Shown piece after piece: positions 1 through 8,363 of a DNA stretch of 64,000 nucleotides. This stretch comes from Paractinoplanes toevensis. Its GTDB lineage: Bacteria > Actinomycetota > Actinomycetes > Mycobacteriales > Micromonosporaceae. The notes under the pieces were generated by a model. The model had not been told where the DNA came from and searched no databases. It saw only the letters and a program-made list of their open reading frames with translations. The stretch covers positions 32,623-96,622 of the forward strand of contig NZ_BOQN01000093.1 of NCBI RefSeq assembly GCF_018332695.1, given 5' to 3'. The position numbers were made by a program, and so were the translations under genes. Position 1 is the stretch's first letter; every line of letters starts with the position of its first letter.

Positions 1-677
1 TCCGCACCGGCATCACCCACTGGCGATCACACTGGCCGCACACCGCCGGCACGATCCTGTGGCAACTGAACGACCTGTGGCCGGTCACGTCCTGGTCCGC
101 GATCGACGGCGCCGGCCGGTACAAGCCGCTCTACTTCGAACTGCGGCAGCTCTATGCGGCGCGCACGCTGTCGTTCCAGCCGCGCTCGGGTGGGCTGGTC
201 GTGGCGGTGGCCAACGACAGCGATGTCCCCTGGACCGGCCGGCTGAACATCGACCTGGCCTCTTCATACGATATTTCGGAAATATCGGTCTCTGTGGCGC
301 CGCGAACCGTGGCGTTGGTCCCCGTGCCGGACCGGCCGGTCGCATCGGAATTCCTCGTCGCCCGGCTCGACGGTGTCCGTGATCTCTGGTTCGCCGTCGA
401 GGACAAGGACTTCCGGTATGCCGACGCCGGCCTCACGGTCACCGCGGAACCCGTCGACGGCGGGCTCGACGTGCTGGTGCACGCGGCCGGTCTGGCCCGC
501 GATCTGCTGCTGCAGCCGGACCGGATCCATCCCGAGGCCGTCGTCGACCGCGGGTTCGTGACGCTGCTGCCCGGCGAGTCGGCCACCTTCTCCGTTCGCG
601 CACCGGTCGAGCTCGATGCCGGCCTGGTCAAAGCCCCGTGGGTCCTCACCGATCTGGCGACGGCCCTGCGGTCGTAA
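1..677 (+). CDS. Beta-mannosidase (GH2), C-terminal part, cut by window edge
   Basis: The frame is open from base 3, so about 224 C-terminal residues are visible and the start lies before the window. The segment ILWQLNDLWPVTSWSAID followed by a KPLYFELR stretch is the conserved end of the catalytic barrel of actinobacterial GH2 beta-mannosidases. The remainder is rich in beta strands, as expected of the C-terminal immunoglobulin-like domains. No signal peptide can be judged. Family knowledge: these enzymes release mannose from the non-reducing end of beta-mannosides. The GH26 mannanase gene follows after 29 bases on the same strand, so the two probably form a mannan-utilisation operon in which the mannanase cuts the polymer outside the cell and this enzyme finishes the oligosaccharides. 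Another GH2 activity is possible but less likely. Confidence 0.85.
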   Translation, partial: RTGITHWRSHWPHTAGTILWQLNDLWPVTSWSAIDGAGRYKPLYFELRQLYAARTLSFQPRSGGLVVAVANDSDVPWTGRLNIDLASSYDISEISVSVAPRTVALVPVPDRPVASEFLVARLDGVRDLWFAVEDKDFRYADAGLTVTAEPVDGGLDVLVHAAGLARDLLLQPDRIHPEAVVDRGFVTLLPGESATFSVRAPVELDAGLVKAPWVLTDLATALRS

Positions 678-706
678 GGAAAGTCCGTCCCCCAACGGAG
701 GTACGC

Positions 707-1702
707 ATGAAGATCCCCCGCCCGGCCCTGGCCGTCGGCGCCGCTGTGGTGCTGCTCGGCGCGGGCATGGTCACCAGAGCCTCGACCGCCGAGGCGTTCG
801 CGGCCACCCCCAAGGCCACCGTGATCAACTACCTGAAGTCGATCACCGGCACGTCGATCGTGTCCGGTCAGCACAACAAGGAGCCGGCCACCTCGCCCGG
901 CCAATACACCCAGCAGGTGCACGACGTCACCGGGCAGTGGCCGGGCCTGTGGGGCGGCGACATGATGTTCCGCTCCGACGACATCGCCAACCGGCAGCGC
1001 GTGATCGACCAGGCCAAGACCGAGTGGAAGAACGGCTCGCTGGTCGCGCTGACCTGGCACGCCTGCTCCCCCACGGTCGGCCGCACCTGCGAGTTCGACG
1101 GCGGCGTCAAGACGAGCATCACCGCCGCCCAGTTCCAGCAGATCGTCACCGGCGGCACCGCACTGAACACCACCTGGCGCAGCCGGATGGCCGAGGTCGT
1201 GCCCTACCTGAAGCAGCTCAAGGACGCCGGCATCCCGGTGCTGTGGCGCCCGTTCCACGAGATGAACGAGACGTGGAACTGGTGGGGCGGCCGCCCCGGT
1301 ACCAACGGCGGCGCCAAGATCTACCAACAGATGAGGGACTACTTCGACAGCCAGGGCCTGGACAACCTGATCTGGGTGTGGAACGTCCAGGACAACCCGG
1401 CCGGCGGCTGGTCGCAGTACTACCCCGGCAGCAACTATGTGGACGTGGTCTCGCTGGACGCCTGGTACAAGAACTACCCGTCCACCGCGGACTACCAGCA
1501 GATCCAGTCGATAGCGGCGGGCAAGCCGATCGCGATCGCCGAGATGGGCAAGCTGCCCGACGCGAGCCTGCTGACCGGCCAGCCCCGCTGGGCGTACTTC
1601 ATGATCTGGTCCGAACAGCTGCGCGGCAACAACACGAACGCCGAGATCCAGGCGGCCTACTTCCACCCGCGGGTCCTGAACCAGGGCGAGGTCCACTTCT
1701 GA
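707..1702 (+). CDS. Secreted GH26 endo-beta-1,4-mannanase
   Basis: A 331-residue protein. The ATG at 707 is preceded by ACGGAGG with about 6 bases of spacing. Residues 1-31 form a Sec signal peptide ending near AEAFA, so the enzyme is exported. The mature part is a single GH26 (beta/alpha)8 barrel: IVSGQHNKEP near its start, the WRPFHEMNETWNWWGG block with the likely acid/base Glu185, and AIAEMGKLP with the likely nucleophile Glu279. The NxWxWWGG loop is typical of mannan-specific GH26 enzymes. There is no carbohydrate-binding module, so this is a minimal catalytic form. It hydrolyses internal beta-1,4-mannosidic bonds; the GH2 beta-mannosidase directly upstream supports a mannan substrate. 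A GC-rich hairpin follows the stop codon. Confidence 0.92.
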   Translation: MKIPRPALAVGAAVVLLGAGMVTRASTAEAFAATPKATVINYLKSITGTSIVSGQHNKEPATSPGQYTQQVHDVTGQWPGLWGGDMMFRSDDIANRQRVIDQAKTEWKNGSLVALTWHACSPTVGRTCEFDGGVKTSITAAQFQQIVTGGTALNTTWRSRMAEVVPYLKQLKDAGIPVLWRPFHEMNETWNWWGGRPGTNGGAKIYQQMRDYFDSQGLDNLIWVWNVQDNPAGGWSQYYPGSNYVDVVSLDAWYKNYPSTADYQQIQSIAAGKPIAIAEMGKLPDASLLTGQPRWAYFMIWSEQLRGNNTNAEIQAAYFHPRVLNQGEVHF

Positions 1703-1707
1703 GCCGA

Positions 1708-1737
1708 GGCCGCCCGGGGCGAAGGCGCCGGGCGGCC
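1708..1737 (+). terminator. GC-rich hairpin after the mannanase gene
   Basis: GGCCGCCCGGGGC (1708-1720) pairs with GCGCCGGGCGGCC (1725-1737) with one mismatch, around a GAAG loop. It begins 6 bases past the mannanase stop and has no T tract, which is common for actinobacterial intrinsic terminators. It probably ends the mannan operon before the NACHT-KAP gene. Confidence 0.6.
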
Positions 1738-1739
1738 CG

Positions 1740-1767
1740 CCGAGTCTCTGTCGAGGATCCGACTCGG
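1740..1767 (+). promoter_or_regulatory. Hairpin enclosing the ribosome binding site of the NACHT-KAP gene
   Basis: CCGAGTC (1740-1746) and GACTCGG (1761-1767) are perfect inverted repeats. The 14-base loop contains GAGGA (1753-1757), the best Shine-Dalgarno match for the GTG start at 1767, and the first base of that start lies in the stem. Folding of the message could therefore limit translation. This is seen in the sequence; any regulatory effect is inference. If translation instead begins at the in-frame GTG at 1800, the hairpin would be irrelevant. Confidence 0.35.
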
Positions 1768-4700
1768 TGCCCAGGCCCGGCTGCCAGCAGGATGGCGAGG
1801 TGCGAAACAACTCGCGGCTCCCGTCGGCGGCGATCGCCGTGGTCGGTGCGGCTCTCGCGGTCTACGCCACCAGCGTGGGGGTGGGCAGCCCGATCCGATG
1901 GATCGGGTTCGTGGCGGCAACCGCCGTGTCTCTCCTCGGGATGTGGTTCTCCAGATCCTGGCGTGCCCGGCAAGAGCGCACGCCGTGGGACCTCGATATC
2001 GCCATGACCCAGCTGGCCGATGCCGAGCGGAACCGTACCGAAGCCGATCGGCGCGGCCGGGACCAGGAGGCGAGCCTGGTCAAGGCTTTCTGGCGCGGTC
2101 AGTCGGGCCGGCTCGGCCCTCGGCGGCCGCTCAAACTGCACGACGATCCGGGCACGCAGATGGTCCATGAGTTCCGGCAACTGTCGTCGCGGCGCATGTG
2201 CATCCTCGGCGCGGCCGGCTCGGGAAAGTCGACGCTGGCGCTGGCGCTCATCGAGGGTCTGCTGCGGGAACGGCAGCCCGACGAGCCGGTGCCGGTCCTG
2301 CTGCCGCTGGCGGGCTGGGATCCGCGTTCGGAGCCGCTCGAGGCCTGGATCAGCCGCCGGCTGGCCGAGTTGTTCCCCGTGCTGGTCGCGTCCGGCGAGC
2401 AGACGGCGTCGATGCTGGTGTCGGACGGCCGGGTGCTGCCCGTGCTCGACGGCCTCGACGAGCTCCCGGCCGATCTGCGGACCGCGGCCCTGGCCCGCCT
2501 GGCCGGTTCCCGCCTGGCCCGGCGCCCGTACGTGCTGACCAGCCGAACCGAGGCGTTCGACCAAGCGATGGAATCGACCGGCTACCCGCTGGACATGGCG
2601 ATCCTCGAACTGCGGCCGATCACCCCGCGTGCGGTCGCCGGCTACCTGAGCCGGCATCAAAGTGCGGACGATCGACGCTGGGATCCGGTGCTGCTGGAAC
2701 TGACCAGCCATCCGCACGGGCTGCTCGCGCAAGCGCTCTCCGCGCCGTGGGCGGCATACGCCATGCGCATGGCCTACTCGGGTCGCTCCACAGATCCGGC
2801 CGAACTGGTGGACTACGACCGGTTCCCCTCGGCCGCGGCGATGGAGGGCCATCTGCTCGACGTCTGGCTCGACAGCCTGGTCGACGGTCCCAGGACGGAT
2901 GTGGTGCGCCGGGGTCGGGCACGATTCGAGCCGGCCGCGACCCGGCATTGGCTGGCCTGGCTGGCGAACCACATGCGGGACACCGGGCAGCGGCAGGTCG
3001 CCTGGTGGGATCTCGGACGGACGCTGCCCAGGCCTCTCCGGCTGGGCACCTATGCGGTTCCTCTTACCGCCCTTCTGTTATTTCTCGACCAGCGGGTCGG
3101 CGTGGCGGTCGTGATCACGGCGGCCCTGACCATTCCCCTCGATCAGGCCCGCGGACCGGAACCGCGCCAGCTGACTCGACCGGCTCTCCGGCGAGGTGTT
3201 CTCCGCACGGCCGCCGGGCTCGGCGCCGCTGTCGCCCTGGTCACATTCCTGACCCTGGTGCTCCGGCCGTTGCCGATCCGTCCATGGGCGCTGGCCCTGG
3301 CGATGGTGCCGGTGCTCGTCGCCGCGATCCTGTACGTAATTGCGGACAGCGTCACCGTCCCGGTGAAGGAGCCCGGCGGAACCTTCACGGAGCAGCTGCA
3401 CCGCGACCGCCGCGCACTCTGGACCCGGGCTGCTGCCGCCGCCACGGCGGCCGGCGCGTGGACCTCGGCCATGGTGGTGGACACCCTCTCGCACCGCGTG
3501 CTGACCGTCTGCGTGGCCGCCGCAGCCACATTCCTGATCGTGGCGATGACGGGCAACGCCTCCGGGCCGTTCGGGATCGCCCGGATCTGGCTGGCTCTTC
3601 ACGGCCGCATGCCCTGGCGGCTGATCACCTTCATCGCGCACGCCAACACCATCGGCGTGCTGCGGTCGGAGGCCGGGCACATCGAGTTTCGCTACGCCAG
3701 CCTGCAGGACATGCTCGCCTCGCCGCAGGCAGTCGATCGCGGGCCGGCCATCGAACCGGCGCTGGCCCGCGCGATTGTCGAAGAGGTGTGCGTACTGCCC
3801 GAGGTGGCGGTGCGGCTCGCCGCGGACGACTCGGCCCGTAACGAGATCGAGGATCGGGCTCGAATGATCCTCGCTGAGCGCCCGGATGAGGTGCTCGGCC
3901 GGGGCCAGGAGGACCTGGCCCGCTATCGGCTCGCCCACAATCGGTTGGTGCTTGCCGTCGGACGGCCGGGCTGGACCCGGCTCGCCCCGATGTACCGGAT
4001 CGTGGCCTGGCTCTCGCTGTCGCTGGCCGTCCTCGGGGCGGGACTGCGGTTCCTGCCCCGCCTCGGGTTCGCCGTGGTCTCGGCGGTGGCACTGGTCGGT
4101 GCCGCCGTCCTACTCACCCGGGCCCTGCGGCACCGGCGGCGGCTGTCCACATCGGTGAAGCGGGCGCCGCGATGGTGGGACGCGGGGTGGCCGGTGCTGG
4201 CCGCGATCGTCGCCGGGATCGCCTTCGCCGTACCGGAGAGGCACGCACATGGCCCGGCGGTTCTGGTCGTCCTGTTCGTCGTCGCCGTCTGCTGGCCGCT
4301 GGCCGTCGTCGCGTTGCTGCTGAGCCGGCCGCACGAGCGGGTTCAGCGACGGTTGGCGGGCGACGACCCGACCTACTGGCCGGATGCGCCCGGCACCGGG
4401 CAGCTGCGCACGGCCGCGGAGCAAGCACGACAGGACTGGATCACGGCACTCGCCCGGTTCGGGGTGATGCCCTTGCTGCGCTACGAGCTGGCCGCGAACA
4501 CCGACCTGTTCAGCACCGTGCTGCCCCGGTTCGACCCGAGCCGCCTCGGTGGGGTCAGCCGGGTCGACCAGCTCGTCGAGACCGCGGCGACCCGGCAACT
4601 CAGCCGCTATCTGCGGGATCTGAGCAGCGTCAGCGTCGGGATCAGCGGCTCGCGCGGAGCGGGCAAGAGCACGGTGCTGCAGCGGTTCTGCACCGCCCAG

Positions 4701-6143
4701 TTCACCCGGACCACGGAGGACCTGTTGCTGCTGGTGCCGGCGCCGACGGCGTACGACCGGCGAGAGTTCTTGATCCACCTGTTCGCGGAGATCTGCGAGA
4801 AGGTGGTGGGCGATGACGACAGCGACCGGCCACCGCGGCGACGGGTTCTGGGCGCGGCGACCCGGGCGCTACCCGGCGCGCTCGTCGTCGGCGGCCTGGT
4901 CACGGCGTTGCTGGCCTGGGCCTGGCCTCGGGTCGTGTCGACCGCGCAGCTGTTCGCCATGGGCAACCGCACGGCGGTCATCGTCGGCGGGCTGGCCGCC
5001 ACCGCCCTCGGCCTCGCCCTGGCGCTGCTGGGCAGCCGCAGCGGGGACCGCACCGCGCAGCGCTCGGTCACCACCCAGCAGATGGCGGCCGCTCAGCTGC
5101 GCCGGCTGCGCTACCAGCTCAGCACCACGGCCATTCGCGGCGGCAAGATCGGGCTGGCGGCCGGCGCGGAGTTCAACGCTTCGGCGAACACCCAGCGGAC
5201 CGAACTGCAGCGCAGTTACCCCGAGCTGGTGGCCGACTTCCGCGAACTGCTGCAACAGGTCGCGCTCGAGCGCCGCAGCGTCGGCCGCCGGGTCATCATC
5301 GGAATCGACGAACTGGACAAGATCGCCTCGGCCGCCGACGCGGAGCGTTTTCTCAACGACCTCAAGGTCATCTTCGGCATTCCGGGTTGCTACTTCCTGG
5401 TCGCCGTGTCCGACGACGCGCTGGTGGCGTTCGACCGGCGGGCGCTGGCCGTGCGCACCACGTTCGACAGCGCCTTCGATCAGATCATCTCGGTGCCGCC
5501 GCTGGCTCTCGACGAGGCCCGCGAGCTGCTGAGCCTGCGCGGGGTCTTCCTGCCCGAGCCGTACCTGTGGTTGTGCCACGCCCTGTCCGGCGGGCTGCCC
5601 CGGGACCTGCTCCGGTCGGTTCTTCAACTCGCCACGACGTCGACCGACCAGCACGACGATCTGCCGGTGCTGGCCCTCAGACTGATCGAGAGCGACGTCC
5701 GGTCGGTCTTGCGCGCGCAGCTGCATCAGGCCGAGGTCTCGGCCGACCTCGAGCGGCCCGTGGTGACCGCATGGCTGGCCCTGGGCGCCGACGGTGAGAC
5801 GTCCAGCGCGATTTTGGAACGGATGGCCGAGTCGGCGCCGGTGCTCGATGCCAAGAGCACCCTGACGCACCTGGTCGCCCAGTCGTGCGGCTACGCCCGC
5901 TACGCGGCGACCCTGATCCGCACCTTCGCCGACGAGGCGCCGGGCGCCGTCGACTGGCTGCGCGGGCAGGGCGCGAGCGTCGACCTGCTGGCATCGGCCC
6001 GGTCCCAGCTGTCGACCAGCACGGACTCGGCGCTGACCCGGGTGCAGCGGTTCCGCGAGAAGGCGCCGTTCCTCGCCGCGACGGCGCCCGCCGACGGCCA
6101 GGTCCAGGCGAACGGAGCAGCCGTTCCGCCGGGCCTCAACTGA
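1767..6143 (+). CDS. Membrane protein with tandem NACHT and KAP NTPase domains
   Basis: A 1458-residue protein. Two hydrophobic segments lie near residues 20-65, followed by a charged stretch and a NACHT-type P-loop NTPase: Walker A GAAGSGKST at about 148 and the acidic Walker B VLPVLDGLDELP at about 222. Residues about 425-600 and 740-855 hold several predicted membrane helices. A second P-loop, GISGSRGAGKST at about 958, and Walker B RVIIGIDELDKI at about 1175 form a KAP-family NTPase; as is usual in KAP proteins, membrane helices (about 1034-1092) sit between these motifs. Known: NACHT and KAP are both STAND-related ATPases, and KAP includes PifA, a phage-exclusion protein. Inference: a membrane-anchored signalling or defence NTPase. 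No separate effector domain is recognised. The start is GTG 1767, with GTG 1800 as the alternative. It appears monocistronic. Confidence 0.85.
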   Translation: MPRPGCQQDGEVRNNSRLPSAAIAVVGAALAVYATSVGVGSPIRWIGFVAATAVSLLGMWFSRSWRARQERTPWDLDIAMTQLADAERNRTEADRRGRDQEASLVKAFWRGQSGRLGPRRPLKLHDDPGTQMVHEFRQLSSRRMCILGAAGSGKSTLALALIEGLLRERQPDEPVPVLLPLAGWDPRSEPLEAWISRRLAELFPVLVASGEQTASMLVSDGRVLPVLDGLDELPADLRTAALARLAGSRLARRPYVLTSRTEAFDQAMESTGYPLDMAILELRPITPRAVAGYLSRHQSADDRRWDPVLLELTSHPHGLLAQALSAPWAAYAMRMAYSGRSTDPAELVDYDRFPSAAAMEGHLLDVWLDSLVDGPRTDVVRRGRARFEPAATRHWLAWLANHMRDTGQRQVAWWDLGRTLPRPLRLGTYAVPLTALLLFLDQRVGVAVVITAALTIPLDQARGPEPRQLTRPALRRGVLRTAAGLGAAVALVTFLTLVLRPLPIRPWALALAMVPVLVAAILYVIADSVTVPVKEPGGTFTEQLHRDRRALWTRAAAAATAAGAWTSAMVVDTLSHRVLTVCVAAAATFLIVAMTGNASGPFGIARIWLALHGRMPWRLITFIAHANTIGVLRSEAGHIEFRYASLQDMLASPQAVDRGPAIEPALARAIVEEVCVLPEVAVRLAADDSARNEIEDRARMILAERPDEVLGRGQEDLARYRLAHNRLVLAVGRPGWTRLAPMYRIVAWLSLSLAVLGAGLRFLPRLGFAVVSAVALVGAAVLLTRALRHRRRLSTSVKRAPRWWDAGWPVLAAIVAGIAFAVPERHAHGPAVLVVLFVVAVCWPLAVVALLLSRPHERVQRRLAGDDPTYWPDAPGTGQLRTAAEQARQDWITALARFGVMPLLRYELAANTDLFSTVLPRFDPSRLGGVSRVDQLVETAATRQLSRYLRDLSSVSVGISGSRGAGKSTVLQRFCTAQFTRTTEDLLLLVPAPTAYDRREFLIHLFAEICEKVVGDDDSDRPPRRRVLGAATRALPGALVVGGLVTALLAWAWPRVVSTAQLFAMGNRTAVIVGGLAATALGLALALLGSRSGDRTAQRSVTTQQMAAAQLRRLRYQLSTTAIRGGKIGLAAGAEFNASANTQRTELQRSYPELVADFRELLQQVALERRSVGRRVIIGIDELDKIASAADAERFLNDLKVIFGIPGCYFLVAVSDDALVAFDRRALAVRTTFDSAFDQIISVPPLALDEARELLSLRGVFLPEPYLWLCHALSGGLPRDLLRSVLQLATTSTDQHDDLPVLALRLIESDVRSVLRAQLHQAEVSADLERPVVTAWLALGADGETSSAILERMAESAPVLDAKSTLTHLVAQSCGYARYAATLIRTFADEAPGAVDWLRGQGASVDLLASARSQLSTSTDSALTRVQRFREKAPFLAATAPADGQVQANGAAVPPGLN

Positions 6144-6184
6144 TCGCGCTCAGGCCTCGCCGAGGACGTGCTGGACGCCGGTGG

Positions 6185-6832
6185 TCACCGGGATTCCGGC
6201 GCCGGTGCTGCTTCCGGAGCGGCCGGTGCTGCTGCGAGCATCGCTCTGACCTCGGCGGCGTCGACGTTCGCGCCGAAGATCGGGGTGCCGGGCTCCATCC
6301 GTACGCCCGCGGTCAGGGGCCCGGCCACGACGGGGTCGAAACCGAGCCGGTCGACCAGGACCGACACCTCGTCGGTCTGGTCGCCGGCGATCGCGATCGC
6401 CTTGCGCCCAGGCGTTCCGGCCGGACGGGCGCCCTCCTCCAGGTCGTGATAGCCCATGTGGTTGAAGGCTTTCACGACTCGCGAGCCGGGCAGGAACGCC
6501 TGCACCAGCGAACTGGAGTCGGCGAGGTCGTCGCGGACGCCGTCGACCTCCCACCAGTAGTTCATGGCGTCGACGACCAGCTTGCCGCGCAACTGCTCGG
6601 CCGGGATCGTGCGGAACTTGCCGAGGGGCAGCGCGAGGATCACGATGTCGGACCGCTCGGCCGCCTCGGCCGCCGTCACCACCTTGGCGCCGGGGGTCAG
6701 CACCTCGACGATGAGCCGGATCTTCGCGGGGTCGCCGGAGCCGGCCATCAGGACCTCGTAGCCGGCGGCCAGCGCGAGCCGGGCCAGCACCGTGCCGACC
6801 TTGCCCGCGCCGAGAATGCCGATCGTGGTCAT
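6185..6832 (-). CDS. NADP/F420-dependent oxidoreductase (NPR family)
   Basis: A 215-residue protein with an N-terminal Rossmann fold: IGILGAGKVGTVLARLAL carries the GxGxxG-type nucleotide loop, and DIVILALPLGKF is the typical second strand. The family (F420-dependent NADP reductase-like, Pfam F420_oxidored) moves hydride between NADP and F420 or reduces small substrates. The last 20 residues are Ala/Pro-rich and look like a disordered tail. The ATG is one base past the stop of the luciferase-like monooxygenase gene (TGAGATG), so the two are translationally coupled and likely act together, this one supplying reduced cofactor. The exact cofactor cannot be read from sequence. Confidence 0.8.
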   Translation of the reverse strand: MTTIGILGAGKVGTVLARLALAAGYEVLMAGSGDPAKIRLIVEVLTPGAKVVTAAEAAERSDIVILALPLGKFRTIPAEQLRGKLVVDAMNYWWEVDGVRDDLADSSSLVQAFLPGSRVVKAFNHMGYHDLEEGARPAGTPGRKAIAIAGDQTDEVSVLVDRLGFDPVVAGPLTAGVRMEPGTPIFGANVDAAEVRAMLAAAPAAPEAAPAPESR

Positions 6833-6833
6833 C

Positions 6834-7850
6834 TCAACCCGCCAGGATGTCGCGGACCATGGGCATCACCTTCGTGCCGAAGAGTTCGACCGCGCGCATC
6901 CGCGCGGCGGCCGGCTGGGCTCCGGCGGTGTAGATCAGATCGAAGCGGCCCACGCCGAGTTTGTCCACCGCGCGGGCGATCTTGCGGGCGACCGTCTCCG
7001 GCGCGCCGATGTACAGCGAGCCGTGCTCGACCTCGGAGAGGAACTCCTCGCGGCGCAGCGGCGGCCAGCCGCGCAGGGCGCCGATCCGGTCGCGCATCAC
7101 CTTGTACGGGGCGTAGAAGATCTCCTTCGCCTCCTCGTCGGTGTCCGCCACGAAGCCGGGCGAGTGCATGCCGACCGGCAGCGCGGTCGTCCCGAGTTGC
7201 TCGGCGGCCCGCCGGTACAGATCGACGTAGGGAGCGAAGCGGGCCGGGTCGCCGCCGATGATGGCCAGCATCATCGGCAGGCCGTAACGCGCGGTGCGAA
7301 CCACCGACTGGGGTGAGCCGCCGACGCCGACCCAGGTGGGCAGCCGGCCGGACTCGGTCTTCGGGAACACGTCGGCCTCGTCCAGCGCGGCGCGGGTGGT
7401 GCCGCTCCAGGTGACCGGTTTCTCGTCGAGCAGCCGCACGAACAGGTCGAGCTTCTCCTCGAACAGCACGTCGTAGTCGCTCATGTCGTACCCGAACAGC
7501 GGGAACGACTCGGTGAAGGACCCACGCCCGAGAATCACCTCGGCGCGACCGTTGGACAGCGCGTCCACGGTCGCGAACCGCTGGAACACCCGCACCGGGT
7601 CGTCCGAGCTCAGCACGGTGACACCGGAGGCGAGCCGGATGCGGTCGGTCTTCCCGGCGATGCCGGCCAGCACGGTCTCCGGCGTGGAGATCGAGTACTC
7701 CGGGCGGTGGTGCTCGCCGAGCGCGATCACGTCGACGCCGAGCTCGTCGGCAACCACCGCCTCGTCCACCACCTGGCGGATCGCGGCGGCGTGCGACGTT
7801 CCCGCCGGAACGTCGCCGAAGGTGTCGAGGCCGAACTGCAGGTCTGTCAT
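6834..7850 (-). CDS. LLM-class flavin/F420-dependent monooxygenase
   Basis: A 338-residue luciferase-like TIM barrel. FGLDTFGDVP at the N-terminus, DVIALGEHHRPEYSISTPE, RIRLASGVTVLSSDDPVRV, GRAEVILGRGSF and the Gly-rich PTWVGVGGSP segment are typical of the LLM family, which uses FMNH2 or F420H2 to oxidise small molecules or detoxify. It is the first gene of a two-gene operon with the reductase and is divergent from the MarR gene across a 47-base interval containing a candidate operator, so it is likely controlled by that regulator. The natural substrate is unknown. Confidence 0.88.
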   Translation of the reverse strand: MTDLQFGLDTFGDVPAGTSHAAAIRQVVDEAVVADELGVDVIALGEHHRPEYSISTPETVLAGIAGKTDRIRLASGVTVLSSDDPVRVFQRFATVDALSNGRAEVILGRGSFTESFPLFGYDMSDYDVLFEEKLDLFVRLLDEKPVTWSGTTRAALDEADVFPKTESGRLPTWVGVGGSPQSVVRTARYGLPMMLAIIGGDPARFAPYVDLYRRAAEQLGTTALPVGMHSPGFVADTDEEAKEIFYAPYKVMRDRIGALRGWPPLRREEFLSEVEHGSLYIGAPETVARKIARAVDKLGVGRFDLIYTAGAQPAAARMRAVELFGTKVMPMVRDILAG

Positions 7851-7866
7851 GTCACCCCTCCTATGA

Positions 7867-7878
7867 TTGACACGTCAA
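7867..7878. promoter_or_regulatory. Candidate MarR operator between the LLM and MarR genes
   Basis: TTGACACGTCAA is a dyad (TTGAC, 2-base centre, GTCAA) in the 47-base divergent interval. It lies 19 bases from the MarR start, and a TATGAT hexamer (7862-7867) that could be the marR -10 box abuts it. MarR-family proteins usually bind such palindromes between themselves and a divergent target and repress both. Assignment rests on position and symmetry only. Confidence 0.5.
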
Positions 7879-7897
7879 CCACAGGGGGTGGGAGTTT

Positions 7898-8359
7898 ATG
7901 CCCGGGTCACGGAGACTGCCGTCACGTCCGGAACTGGACGTGTGGCGCGACTTCATCGAGACCACCGAGGCGCTGCGCACCCGGATCGGCGGCCGCCTGC
8001 TGCACGACACCGGCCTGTCGACCGGCGACTACACCGTGCTGCTCGCCCTCAGCGAGGCCCCCGGCCGGCGCGTGCGCTCCTCCGAGCTGGCCGCCGGCAT
8101 CGGCTGGGAACGCAGCCGGCTGTCCCACCACCTGGCCCGGATGGAACGCCGCGACCTGATCACCCGCGAGGGCCACACCACCGACAGCCGCGGCGCCGTG
8201 GTGGTCCTGGCCCCGGCCGGCGCCGCGGCGTTCCAGGCGGCCACCGTCCCGCACCTGCGGGCCGTGCGCGAACTCTTCGTCGACGCCCTGACCCCGGCCC
8301 AGCTGACCGCGGCGGGTGAGATCGCCGCCGCGCTACGGGAGCATCTGCGGTTACCGTGA
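7898..8359 (+). CDS. MarR-family transcriptional regulator
   Basis: A 153-residue winged-helix protein. The core VLLALSEAPGRRVRSSELA, then WERSRLSHHLARMERRDLI as recognition helix and Arg-rich wing start, then REGHTTDSRGAVVVLAPAG, match the MarR DNA-binding domain; flanking helices form the dimer interface. The ATG at 7898 follows GGGGGTGGGAG. It is divergent from the monooxygenase/reductase operon with a palindrome in between, so it most likely represses that operon and itself until a ligand binds. The phosphotransferase-like gene starts only a few bases past its stop and may be co-transcribed. Confidence 0.9.
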   Translation: MPGSRRLPSRPELDVWRDFIETTEALRTRIGGRLLHDTGLSTGDYTVLLALSEAPGRRVRSSELAAGIGWERSRLSHHLARMERRDLITREGHTTDSRGAVVVLAPAGAAAFQAATVPHLRAVRELFVDALTPAQLTAAGEIAAALREHLRLP

Positions 8360-8363
8360 CGAC

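Noticed and set aside
152..1810. Long minus-strand reading frame opposite the mannan genes
   Set aside because: Low-complexity Arg/Gly/Val-rich sequence opposite two well-supported glycoside hydrolase genes; an expected shadow in very GC-rich DNA.
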